A DNA stretch of 64,000 nucleotides from contig CAWKLQ010000004.1 of the NCBI GenBank assembly GCA_963850525.1, forward strand, positions 930,001 to 994,000. The letters are read 5' to 3'. Below the pieces are notes generated by a model. That model saw only the letters and a list, made by a program, of their open reading frames with translations, was not told the origin of the DNA and did not search any database. This stretch comes from JAEMQF01 sp963850525 (lineage in GTDB: Bacteria; Pseudomonadota; Gammaproteobacteria; Burkholderiales; Burkholderiaceae_C). The translations under genes were made by a program, and so were the position numbers. Positions 44,043 to 51,659 of this stretch are shown here, piece by piece (position 1 is the first letter of the stretch; the number at the start of each line of letters is the position of its first letter).

Positions 44043-45050
44043 CTACTGCTTGCGAATCTGCGCGAGCAGCGCCTCGGCGCCGAACTCCTTGGCCAGGTCG
44101 TCCTGCGCAGTCGCCGCGGCCTTTTGCAGCGGCGTGACGTCGATCTCGTTGACCTTCATGCCGAGCTTCTTCACCGCGGCGAGCGATTCCGCCTCGCGCT
44201 CCGGCGCGGCCTTGCGCACGAAGGTCGCTGCGGCTTGCGCGCCTTTCATCATCACAGCCTGTTCGGCGGCGCTGAACTTCTTCCACTCGGCGAGCGAAAA
44301 CACGAGGACCGTGGGGTCCATCAAGTGCCGCGTCATCGCGATGCAGCACGCGACTTCGTTCAGCTTGAACGAAATCGTCGTCGCCGCGGTGTGCTCGTAG
44401 CCGTCGAGCACGCCGCTTTGCAGCGAGGTGTAGATCTCGCCGAAGTTCATCGGCGTCGCGTTCGCGCCCATCGCGTTGATCGCCGAGACGAAGACCTTGG
44501 TCGGGATCGTGCGGATCTTCAGGCCCTTCAGGTCGGCGGCACTCTTCACTTCCTTCTTCGCCGTCACGACGTTGCGGTAGCCCCAGCTCACCGCCCACGA
44601 CAAGACCTTGAAGCCCGACTTTTCCATGTCGGCTTCGAGTTCCTTGCCTACCGGGCCGTCGAGCACGGCGAGCGCGTGGTCGTAGCTCTTCCAGACGAAC
44701 GGCAGGCCGAGCACGCCGATGCGCTTCACGAAGGATGCGTACTCGGCGGGGCCGCCGGTGGTTCCCGAAGCACCCGAGCCGAGGCGCATCGCCTCGATCA
44801 CTTCGCGCGATTGGCCGAGCGCGCTGGCCGGGAAGATCTTCACTTCGACGCTGTCGGAATTCGCGTTCACGTAGGTCATGAACTGGTGCGCCATCATCGT
44901 GTTGTCCACGCCCAGGTCGGCGGGGCCGGCGGTGTGGATGCGAACCAGTTTCTTCGCCGCTTGCGCCGCGGCGGGGCCGGCGGCGGCGAGAGTGAACAAC
45001 CCGGAGAACAGCAAAACAAGCGCCGTGGCGGCGCGTCGGGTGGGGTGCAT
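44043..45050 (-). CDS. dctP: TRAP transporter substrate-binding protein (DctP type)
   Basis: A 335-residue periplasmic binding protein with signal peptide MHPTRRAATALVLLFSG ... AAAQA. DctP features are seen: LGQSREVIEAMRLGS, LGLPFVWKSYDHA, the ligand-binding Arg region LKGLKIRTIPTKVF, and PMNFGEIYTSLQSGVLDGYEH. Starts at 45050 with GGAG 8 nt upstream. First gene of the operon dctP-dctQ-dctM-dehydrogenase-amidohydrolase. The ligand is probably a carboxylate. Confidence 0.92.
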   Translation of the reverse strand: MHPTRRAATALVLLFSGLFTLAAAGPAAAQAAKKLVRIHTAGPADLGVDNTMMAHQFMTYVNANSDSVEVKIFPASALGQSREVIEAMRLGSGASGTTGGPAEYASFVKRIGVLGLPFVWKSYDHALAVLDGPVGKELEADMEKSGFKVLSWAVSWGYRNVVTAKKEVKSAADLKGLKIRTIPTKVFVSAINAMGANATPMNFGEIYTSLQSGVLDGYEHTAATTISFKLNEVACCIAMTRHLMDPTVLVFSLAEWKKFSAAEQAVMMKGAQAAATFVRKAAPEREAESLAAVKKLGMKVNEIDVTPLQKAAATAQDDLAKEFGAEALLAQIRKQ

Positions 45051-45150
45051 GGGGAGGCTCCAAAAAGTCGGAGCTGACGATACAGCGTGGGCCTGCCCCA
45101 CCGGGAGGGGTTTTCACTGAGCGCGGCGCAGCGCCGCGCGCCGCCTGACC

Positions 45151-45441
45151 TTACGCAGCCGCCGCAGGCGCGTCCGGGGCTGCTGCCATCGAGATGGCGC
45201 CGATCTTTGCGGCAAGTTCGAGGAACTTGGCGGTCAGCGACCCTTTGCCTTCCGCGCCCTTGAATTCAGTGATGATGAAGTTCTCATTTCCGCGGCGCAC
45301 TTCGAAGCGGTACGTCGCGTCGCCCGACGGGCGCGTGGAGATCACCATGTCGCTGCTGTCGCTCAGCAGCACATGGTTGTCGACCTGCGTTTCGGGCTCG
45401 AAGTACTTGCTGCCCTTGATCACTTTGACGAGGATCCACAT
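45151..45441 (-). CDS. Hypothetical protein
   Basis: A 96-residue protein beginning MWILVKVIKGSKYFEPETQ, with several predicted strands and an Ala/Pro-rich tail (APDAPAAAA). It has no signal peptide and no recognised family. A GC-rich inverted repeat (GCGCGGCGCAGCGCCGCGC, 45120-45138) just beyond its stop may be its terminator. Confidence 0.6.
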   Translation of the reverse strand: MWILVKVIKGSKYFEPETQVDNHVLLSDSSDMVISTRPSGDATYRFEVRRGNENFIITEFKGAEGKGSLTAKFLELAAKIGAISMAAAPDAPAAAA

Positions 45442-45554
45442 GGCTGTCTTTCTGCGGGCCCAGCGGCGCGCAAGAGGGTGGTGCGGGAGACGAACATCAG
45501 TGTCGCACGCCGGGGCCCTGCCAGAATGACGATTCCTCGACCAATCTGCTCGCC

Positions 45555-46103
45555 ATGAAGCCCTTTTTCGTCTCGTCTGCGACGCTTCTCGTCGCGCTCG
45601 CGCTCGGCGCCTGCGCTGGGCCGTCTGGCTACGCAGGCCAGGAGGCCAGGGGCATCAAGGCCTTGTCTGCGCAGGACGTACAAGACCTTGTCGCGGGCAA
45701 AGGCATGGGCCTGGCCAAGGCAGCTGAACTCAACGGTTACCCCGGCCCCTCGCACGTGCTCGAGCTGGCCACTGAGTTGCGCTTGAGCGCCGCGCAGCGT
45801 GAGCGCACGCAGGTGCTGTTCCGGAGCATGCAAGCCAAAGCCGCATCGCTGGGCAAGGACATGGTCGCGGCTGAGCGGGAACTCGACACCCTGTTCGCGA
45901 CGCGGCGCGTGACACCTGACGCATTGGCCGCGCAGCTCGACAGAATCGGCCGATTGCAAGCGCTGCTGCGCGGCGCGCACCTCGAAGCGCACCTCGTGCA
46001 AGCGCAAATTCTCGAACCCGATCAGGTGGCCCAGTACGTGAGGTTGCGCGGCTATTCGAGCGCTGGCGCGGCAGGGCCTCAGACGGGCCCGCACAAACAT
46101 TGA
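45555..46103 (+). CDS. Spy/CpxP-like periplasmic lipoprotein
   Basis: A 182-residue protein with a lipoprotein signal ending LALGACAGPS (lipobox Cys near residue 20). The mature part is helical: ELRLSAAQRERTQVLFRSMQ and LEAHLVQAQILEPDQVAQY carry the L-x-x-x-Q pattern of Spy/CpxP-like metal-resistance/chaperone proteins. The C-terminus contains His (GPHKH). Role inferred only. Confidence 0.72.
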   Translation: MKPFFVSSATLLVALALGACAGPSGYAGQEARGIKALSAQDVQDLVAGKGMGLAKAAELNGYPGPSHVLELATELRLSAAQRERTQVLFRSMQAKAASLGKDMVAAERELDTLFATRRVTPDALAAQLDRIGRLQALLRGAHLEAHLVQAQILEPDQVAQYVRLRGYSSAGAAGPQTGPHKH

Positions 46104-46136
46104 ACCTGGCCGCTGCGCTGCGCAAGCCGCCTCCTC

Positions 46137-46940
46137 GTGAATGTGCGCGTGTCGCGGCCGCTGAAATCGATGGCGCGTTCGCTGTTCGTGCTGCTTGCGC
46201 TCGCCGGCCTTGCCTACCTCGTGCTGTGCGCCGCGTTGTTCGTGTTTCAGCGCTCGCTGATTTACTTCCCGCAGCCGCGCGCGGCCGGCAGTTCGGCGAA
46301 CCTGCTCAGCTTGCCCACCGCGGCGGGAAACGTTCTCGTCTCGACTCGCGGCCACGCTGGCCCGAACGCGGTGCTCTACTTCGGCGGCAACGCCGAAGAC
46401 GTCTCGCAGAGCCTGCCCGGACTCGCCTCCGCCTTCCCTGAGCACGCGATTTACCTGCTCCACTACCGCGGCTATGGCGGCAGTGCGGGTACGCCCTCCG
46501 AGGCTGCGCTCGTGGCCGACGGCGTCGCGCTGTTCGACAAGGTTCATGCCGGCCACCCCCGCATCGTCGTCATCGGGCGCAGCCTGGGCAGCGGTGTCGC
46601 GGTGCAGGTGGCGAGCCAGCGGCCGGCGGCGCGGCTCGTGTTGGTGACGCCGTTCGATAGCCTGGAAGACCTCGCGGCAAGCCACTATCCGATGTTCCCG
46701 GTGCGCTGGCTGCTGCGCGACACCTATCGATCGTCGGACTTCGCGCCGCGGATCACGCTGCCGACGACGATTGTTGCCGCCGAACACGACGAAGTGGTTC
46801 CGCGGGCGAGTGCCGAGTTGCTGTTCACGCGCTTTGCAGCAGGGATCGCGACGCTCGAGGTGCTGCCTGGTGTGGGGCACAACACGGTCGAGCGGAGTCC
46901 GCGTTACTGGGGCGTGCTGCGGGGTTTGCCGGGCCGCTGA
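46137..46940 (+). CDS. Membrane-anchored alpha/beta hydrolase
   Basis: A 267-residue hydrolase with an N-terminal helix (SLFVLLALAGLAYLVLCAAL), nucleophile elbow GRSLGSG near residue 145, acid in AAEHDEVVP and His in LPGVGHNTVE. GTG 46137 is used here; the ATG at 46170 is equally possible, since neither has a clear ribosome site. Homologues are YfhR/Bem46-like esterases of unknown substrate. Confidence 0.87.
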   Translation: MNVRVSRPLKSMARSLFVLLALAGLAYLVLCAALFVFQRSLIYFPQPRAAGSSANLLSLPTAAGNVLVSTRGHAGPNAVLYFGGNAEDVSQSLPGLASAFPEHAIYLLHYRGYGGSAGTPSEAALVADGVALFDKVHAGHPRIVVIGRSLGSGVAVQVASQRPAARLVLVTPFDSLEDLAASHYPMFPVRWLLRDTYRSSDFAPRITLPTTIVAAEHDEVVPRASAELLFTRFAAGIATLEVLPGVGHNTVERSPRYWGVLRGLPGR

Positions 46941-46946
46941 GGTTTG

Positions 46947-47288
46947 CTATCGACCACCGGCGAGGGTACGGACATAGGCGAGTTCGCGATCGAGATCCTC
47001 CACGCTGTAGCGCACGACCGGAATTTGGCGACGGCCCAGTTCGTCGATCATTTCGCTGTACGACATGTTGGCGATCCGCGCTGCAAGCCCCAGGCTGATC
47101 TGCTCGCGATCGAACAGGGTGGCCGCCAGATCGACCAGCATCGCTCGCGAGGCGACGCCCTTGCGCAGCGGCACTGCCAGAAGCAGCGGTTCACCCGCGA
47201 CGGTGACGATGGTTATCTCGCCAAGTTGCGCTGCATCGACAAGTTGCCGTGGCTGGCGGGTCAGTTCGTCATCGGTGAACGTGTGCAT
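46947..47288 (-). CDS. Phd-like/UPF0175 antitoxin, orphan
   Basis: A 113-residue protein. Residues 1-40 (MHTFTDDELTRQPRQLVDAA ... IVTVAGEPLLLAVPL) resemble Phd/YefM antitoxins. Residues ~58-108 (LFDREQISLGLAARIANMSYSEMIDELGRR) resemble the UPF0175 helical DNA-binding domain. UPF0175 proteins normally pair with a downstream PIN-domain toxin. Here the alpha/beta hydrolase gene ends 6 bp downstream on the other strand, so no toxin is present. It abuts the trailer end of the CRISPR array. Confidence 0.75.
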   Translation of the reverse strand: MHTFTDDELTRQPRQLVDAAQLGEITIVTVAGEPLLLAVPLRKGVASRAMLVDLAATLFDREQISLGLAARIANMSYSEMIDELGRRQIPVVRYSVEDLDRELAYVRTLAGGR

Positions 47289-47362
47289 GTTGGCCTGCGG
47301 TCAGGTAGCGAACTGCCGAGAGTAGCTCAGACGCCGCACGGGTACGATGCGATGCTCTTGAA

Positions 47363-47407
47363 GCGTGCGCGACCCATCGAGACCGCTCGCGCAATCGCTG
47401 GGAATTC
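47363..47407 (-). repeat. Decayed terminal CRISPR repeat fragment and fossil spacer
   Basis: GCGTGCGCGAC (47363-47373) matches the end of the array repeat with one change. The next 34 bp (47374-47407) sit exactly where a spacer should be and match spacer 47727-47762 at about 29 of 34 positions. Confidence 0.6.
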
Positions 47408-48864
47408 GTTTGAATCCACGCGCGCGCCGTGAGGCGCGCGCGACCACATGGCGGCTCGCAGGGCATGTGTTGTCGGGGTTTCAATCCACGCGCGCGCCGT
47501 GAGGCGCGCGCGACAAGAGGGCGCGGAGCTGGTGCCTGGCCTGGAAAATGTTTCAATCCACGCGCGCGCCTCACGGCGCGCGCGACCGTCGACCAGACGG
47601 TGCAGGACAAGATCAGCGAGTTTCAATCCACGCGCGCGCCGTGAGGCGCGCGCGACCGTCGACCAGACGGTGCAGGACAAGATCAGCGAGTTTCAATCCA
47701 CGCGCGCGCCGTGAGGCGCGCGCGACATCCACCGAGACCGCGCGCGCAACCGCTGGGAGTTTGTTTCAATCCACGCGCGCGCCGTGAGGCGCGCGCGACG
47801 CCCTCGCGTACTGGCGCGAGCAACGCTGAACGTGTTTCAATCCACGCGCGCGCCGTGAGGCGCGCGCGACAGGCGATTGAAGTCCGGGTTCGCCACCACG
47901 GCACGTTTCAATCCACGCGCGCGCCGTGAGGCGCGCGCGACGGCTGGAGACGTACCAGCGCGTCATTTGCATTCCGTTTCAATCCACGCGCGCGCCGTGA
48001 GGCGCGCGCGACGGCTGATCGCATTGCATAAACGGGTGTCAAGGCGGTTTCAATCCACGCGCGCGCCGTGAGGCGCGCGCGACTCGTTTTCGGGTTCGTG
48101 AACTTATTCACCAGCCCGTTTCAATCCACGCGCGCGCCGTGAGGCGCGCGCGACTGATCAGGTTGGCGTTGGTCGCGTGGTCGTTGTGGTTTCAATCCAC
48201 GCGCGCGCCGTGAGGCGCGCGCGACGACATGCGACCACTCCGCGACGTGGATCGAGCGGTTTCAATCCACGCGCGCGCCGTGAGGCGCGCGCGACGACCG
48301 TCGTTCGTAGTTTGACCATCAACGCAGGGGTTTCAATCCACGCGCGCGCCGTGAGGCGCGCGCGACGATCGCAACGCCAATGCGCCCAGACGGCTCGTGG
48401 TTTCAATCCACGCGCGCGCCGTGAGGCGCGCGCGACTACAGAGTTTCGTGAATCATTTTGCCGCTCACTTGTTTCAATCCACGCGCGCGCCGTGAGGCGC
48501 GCGCGACGGGACGCCGCATGGGCCGCACGGGCCGCCGCATGGGTTTCAATCCACGCGCGCGCCGTGAGGCGCGCGCGACGCGCCGACGACCGCAGTAGCA
48601 AGGCCGAGCACTGGTTTCAATCCACGCGCGCGCCGTGAGGCGCGCGCGACATTTTGTGTGCGCCTCGGCGCTCTTGTACAACTTGTTTCAATCCACGCGC
48701 GCGCCGTGAGGCGCGCGCGACCGCAACGATCCTTCGCCGCCCCAGCGACGTTGGAGTTTCAATCCACGCGCGCGCCGTGAGGCGCGCGCGACCCATGTTC
48801 GACTGGCGCAAGGATGACAGGGAATGGGTTTCAATCCACGCGCGCGCCGTGAGGCGCGCGCGAC
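47408..48864 (-). CRISPR. Type I-C CRISPR array, 21 repeats and 20 spacers
   Basis: Repeats of 37 bp (on the + strand starting GTTTCAATCCACGCGCG and ending GCGCGCGCGAC) begin at 47408, 47478, 47550, 47620, 47690, 47763, 47834, 47905, 47976, 48047, 48118, 48189, 48259, 48330, 48400, 48471, 48543, 48614, 48685, 48756 and 48828. Spacers are 33-36 bp. The transcribed strand is minus: repeats then end in TGGATTGAAAC, the usual I-C 5' handle, and the leader faces cas2. The stem is 10 bp with a 4-nt loop. Degenerate repeat: 47408 (one change). Loop-inverted repeat: 47550. The spacers at 47587 and 47657 are identical. Confidence 0.98.
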
Positions 48865-49048
48865 TCCGCGCATCCAAGTTGAAGCGAGCCAAACGGTTTT
48901 TGCGGTGCGTTGCGCGAACCTGCGCGCACGACCTGCAGCGAATGGTCGACTCAATGTCAGGATTCGAGTTTTCAAAGCTGCTTCAATGGGTTGCGCGGTG
49001 CGCGAACCTGCGGTGAAACCAACGGTCGCTGCAGGTTCGCGCGTCACA
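48865..49048 (-). promoter_or_regulatory. CRISPR leader
   Basis: This 184-bp non-coding stretch lies between cas2 and the first (newest) repeat. It contains GCGCGAACCTGCG twice (48912-48924 and 49000-49012) and nearly its inverse (49031-49042), with a less GC-rich stretch (AAACGGTTTTTGC) about 20 bp from the array. This is the expected site of the array promoter and of spacer-integration signals. Confidence 0.75.
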
Positions 49049-49339
49049 TCATAGGACGAGCGGCGCGTCGAAATCCGTCGCTTTGAACTTGCCGTGCTCG
49101 CGCACTTCGCAGCCCTTGCTTTCGGGTAAACGGTACAAGCGCAAGCAGTCTTGCTCGAGATTCACTTCGGCCAGCAGGCGGCGCTCGAGATCGTCCATCT
49201 GCATCAGGGTCACCTGACATTCGAACACCGACTTCTGCACCCGCTGGCCAGTGCCTTCGCAGACCTTCGCCACGCGACGCAGGCGGCGCCGGCCTTCCTT
49301 GGTTTCGGTGTTGACGTCGTAGCAGACGATGACCAACAT
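49049..49339 (-). CDS. cas2: CRISPR-associated Cas2
   Basis: A 96-residue protein of normal I-C Cas2 length. It starts MLVIVCYDVNTETKEGRRR with the conserved Asp of the ferredoxin-like fold near residue 8, and contains RVQKSVFECQVT. Starts 5 bp after the cas1 stop. Cas2 bridges two Cas1 dimers in the spacer-integration complex. Last gene before the leader. Confidence 0.96.
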   Translation of the reverse strand: MLVIVCYDVNTETKEGRRRLRRVAKVCEGTGQRVQKSVFECQVTLMQMDDLERRLLAEVNLEQDCLRLYRLPESKGCEVREHGKFKATDFDAPLVL

Positions 49340-49344
49340 GGTTT

Positions 49345-50385
49345 TCACCTCACCACGAACGGCAGATAGCCCTCGGCCTCGCCGCGCACATGCCGCGCCA
49401 GCAAGCGCGCCTGTACCAGCGGCACCACGCCCAGCGGCACGGCCTCGGCCAGAAGCGGGTGCGTCAGCTCGTCTTGCTTGCGTTCTTGGTACGCGACGAC
49501 CACGGTCTTGCGCGCATCGCCTTGCAGCAGCACGGCGCCGCCCTCGCGCAGATCGAAGTCGCCGGCGCCGACCTGACCACGGTTGACGAGCGTCAGCGCT
49601 AGTCGGTCGGCCCAGGGGCGAAATTCTTCGACGAGGTCGAGCGCGAGCGCCGCGCGCCCCGGCCGCACGGCGTGCAGAAAACCGAGCTGCGGGTCCAGGC
49701 CCGCGGCCTCGCAGGCCGAGCGGCAGTCGTTCGTCCACATCGAATACAAGAACGACAGCAACGCATTCATGCGGTCGCGCGGCGGGCGGCGGCTGCGCCC
49801 GTCCATGCTGAATTGCTCGCGCGAGTCGGCGCGCACCAGCAGGTTCAGTGCGGCGAAATAGGTGCGTGCGGCCTCGCCTTCCACGCCACGCAGGGTGTCG
49901 AGGTCCGGCGCGGCAGGCAGCGCGCGCAGGCTGGCCGCGAGGTCTTGCGCGGCGCGGGTGAGTTTGGCCTCGTCGTCGGGAAGTTTGCTTTCGCGCGCGC
50001 CGCGCTGCAGCACCTGGCGCTGGTTCTTGATCTTGCCGGCAACAATGGCGCGCGCCAGCTCCAACGTGAAGGCAGGGTTGTCGACGCAGCGGTGCTGGGC
50101 CTGGCGCAGCAGCACATTGCCGGTGACCTCGCCTTCGAGGCGCGCCTTGAAGCGGCCGTTGGCATCGAGCAGCACGAGGGCGATGCCGGATTCGGCCAGC
50201 CGGTGCATCAGCGGCGCGCTCAGGCCCACATGGCCGAAGCACACCACGGCCTGCAGGTGGTGCAGCGGCACGCGCAGGCGGGTTTCGCGGTCTTCGCCGC
50301 TGCCCACTTCCACGCGCAGCGTGTCGTTGTCCAGCCTCAAGTAACTCTCGGCCGTGGTGACGTAAAGCGTATTCAGAAGCTGCAT
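49345..50385 (-). CDS. cas1: CRISPR-associated Cas1 integrase
   Basis: A 346-residue type I-C Cas1 starting MQLLNTLYVTTAESYLRLD. The metal-binding residues lie in GVEGEAARTYFAAL (Glu), GFLHAVRPGRAAL (His) and ALDLVEEFRPWADRL (Asp/Glu). NALLSFLYSMWTND is the conserved central helix. It integrates new spacers with Cas2 and Cas4. Confidence 0.97.
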   Translation of the reverse strand: MQLLNTLYVTTAESYLRLDNDTLRVEVGSGEDRETRLRVPLHHLQAVVCFGHVGLSAPLMHRLAESGIALVLLDANGRFKARLEGEVTGNVLLRQAQHRCVDNPAFTLELARAIVAGKIKNQRQVLQRGARESKLPDDEAKLTRAAQDLAASLRALPAAPDLDTLRGVEGEAARTYFAALNLLVRADSREQFSMDGRSRRPPRDRMNALLSFLYSMWTNDCRSACEAAGLDPQLGFLHAVRPGRAALALDLVEEFRPWADRLALTLVNRGQVGAGDFDLREGGAVLLQGDARKTVVVAYQERKQDELTHPLLAEAVPLGVVPLVQARLLARHVRGEAEGYLPFVVR

Positions 50386-50409
50386 CGCGCACACGCCTTG
50401 CAATGTCGC

Positions 50410-51042
50410 TCACGCTTTCGGGTCGAACGGCGTGTGTTCGAAGTCTGCCGCACGCAGGCGGCGCAGCGCGTCGGGCTGGCAGCGCTCGCGCAGCGAACAG
50501 CCTTTGCAGCGGCGCACGTCGAGCGTCGGCGCGGGCAGCTTGGCGCCGTCGAGCATCGCGCGAACGGCGATTGCCGTCTCGCTCACCCGCGCGCGCAGCG
50601 CCGGGGTGATGGGCACCATCCGGCGCCGGCGCGAGCCGGCGTAGTAGAGCGCGCCTTCGCTCACGGCGCGGCCCGTCATTTCTTCGAGGCAAAGCGCCTG
50701 AGCCGCGAGCTGCAAGTCGTCGCACGCGGCGATGTCGGCGGCCTTGTGGCGCGAGCCGTGTTTGTATTCCACTGGGTAGGGCGTGCCGTCGGGCTCGAAC
50801 TCAACTACGTCGGCCTTGCCGATCAAGCCCAGCCCCTCGCTCCACAGCGGCAACGCGCGTTCGACGCGCAGGCCCTTGCGCTCCTCGACGCCGGGCTTGT
50901 CCACCTGCGCGTGCACCGCCTGGCCGCGCTGCGTGCTCAGGTTGTCGTCGAACGCTTGTTCGAGGTGGATCAGCCCGCACTGGCGCGGGCAGTAGGCCCA
51001 GTGTTGCAGGGCGGAGAGGGTGATGGGGTCGGGGTCGTCCAT
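50410..51042 (-). CDS. cas4: CRISPR-associated Cas4 exonuclease
   Basis: A 210-residue RecB-like nuclease. N-terminal Cys site YCPRQC (residues ~19-24) and C-terminal RRCKGCSLRERC hold the 4Fe-4S cluster. Nuclease residues are in GKADVVEF and YPVEYKHG. In I-C systems Cas4 trims prespacers and selects the PAM. Its start faces the opposite-strand toxin-antitoxin pair across 72 bp, so cas4-cas1-cas2 may need their own promoter there. Confidence 0.96.
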   Translation of the reverse strand: MDDPDPITLSALQHWAYCPRQCGLIHLEQAFDDNLSTQRGQAVHAQVDKPGVEERKGLRVERALPLWSEGLGLIGKADVVEFEPDGTPYPVEYKHGSRHKAADIAACDDLQLAAQALCLEEMTGRAVSEGALYYAGSRRRRMVPITPALRARVSETAIAVRAMLDGAKLPAPTLDVRRCKGCSLRERCQPDALRRLRAADFEHTPFDPKA

Positions 51043-51114
51043 CACCTGGCGGTGGGGTGTACTTTCGTGCCCGACCCACTAAACTTGCCGCACTCATCCG
51101 TTGGGGGATTCACG

Positions 51115-51369
51115 ATGCCGATGCCACTGCAAGCCATTGAAGCCGAGGCGTTGCAATTGCCGCCCGACGAGCGAGGCCAGCTTGTGGGCCGATTGATGGA
51201 AAGCTTAGAGCCGGCCGCGGAAGACACTCCCGTGAACATCACCAAAGCGTGGGACGATGAGATTGCCCGCCGCATCGAAGACCTGGAGGCCGGGCGCACC
51301 CAGGCCGTCCCGTACGAGCAGGTACGCGCCGAACTTCGAGCCATGATCGACGCACGCCGCACGCGGTGA
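51115..51369 (+). CDS. Addiction-module antitoxin (PF09720 type) inside the cas operon
   Basis: An 84-residue protein with IEAEALQLPPDERGQLVGRL near the N-terminus and W-D-D-E-I-A-R-R-I-E-D-L-E-A-G near residue 45. This is the pattern of the short 'addiction module component' antitoxins. GGGGGA precedes the ATG at 51115. The stop overlaps the GTG of the toxin gene. Transcribed against the surrounding cas genes. Confidence 0.85.
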   Translation: MPMPLQAIEAEALQLPPDERGQLVGRLMESLEPAAEDTPVNITKAWDDEIARRIEDLEAGRTQAVPYEQVRAELRAMIDARRTR

Positions 51370-51656
51370 AGGTCGCCTACGAGCCCGCCGCGTACGCGGA
51401 GGTGCTTGAAACGGTGCAGTGGTATGCCGGGGTGGCGGGGCCAGCACTCGCCGCCGCATTCGAGACCAAACTCGACGATGCGGTGCAGTTGCTTCGTCGC
51501 TTTCCGAAGCTCGGAACCCCAGGTCCGAGTGGGAGCCGCGCGTTGCGTCTGGACGGGTTTCCGTACACCTTGCACTATCGGCTCGAATCGGACTTGATCC
51601 GGATCCTGGCGGTGGCAAGTCAAAGGCGACGGCCGGGGTATTGGCGGGGGCGATAG
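51366..51656 (+). CDS. RelE/ParE family toxin inside the cas operon
   Basis: A 96-residue toxin starting at GTG 51366, overlapping the antitoxin stop (GTGA). It reads VKVAYEPAAYAEVLETVQWY, then RFPKLGTPGPSGSRALRLDGFPYTLHYRLE split around residues 45-76, then IRILAVASQRRRPGYW. The final AVA/H-x-x-R-R-P-x-Y-W box is typical of RelE/ParE toxins. It ends 3 bp before the cas7 stop (convergent). Confidence 0.87.
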   Translation: MKVAYEPAAYAEVLETVQWYAGVAGPALAAAFETKLDDAVQLLRRFPKLGTPGPSGSRALRLDGFPYTLHYRLESDLIRILAVASQRRRPGYWRGR

Positions 51657-51659
51657 GCC

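Noticed and set aside
47408..48864. Self-targeting spacers within the window
   Set aside because: No spacer was seen to match window sequence outside the array by eye, apart from the fossil spacer next to it; a computed search would be decisive.
47429..49054. Several open frames on both strands encoding Arg/Ala-rich peptides (RARREARA, RRARGLK) over 47.4-49 kb
   Set aside because: They are translations of the CRISPR repeats and spacers; periodicity equals the array.
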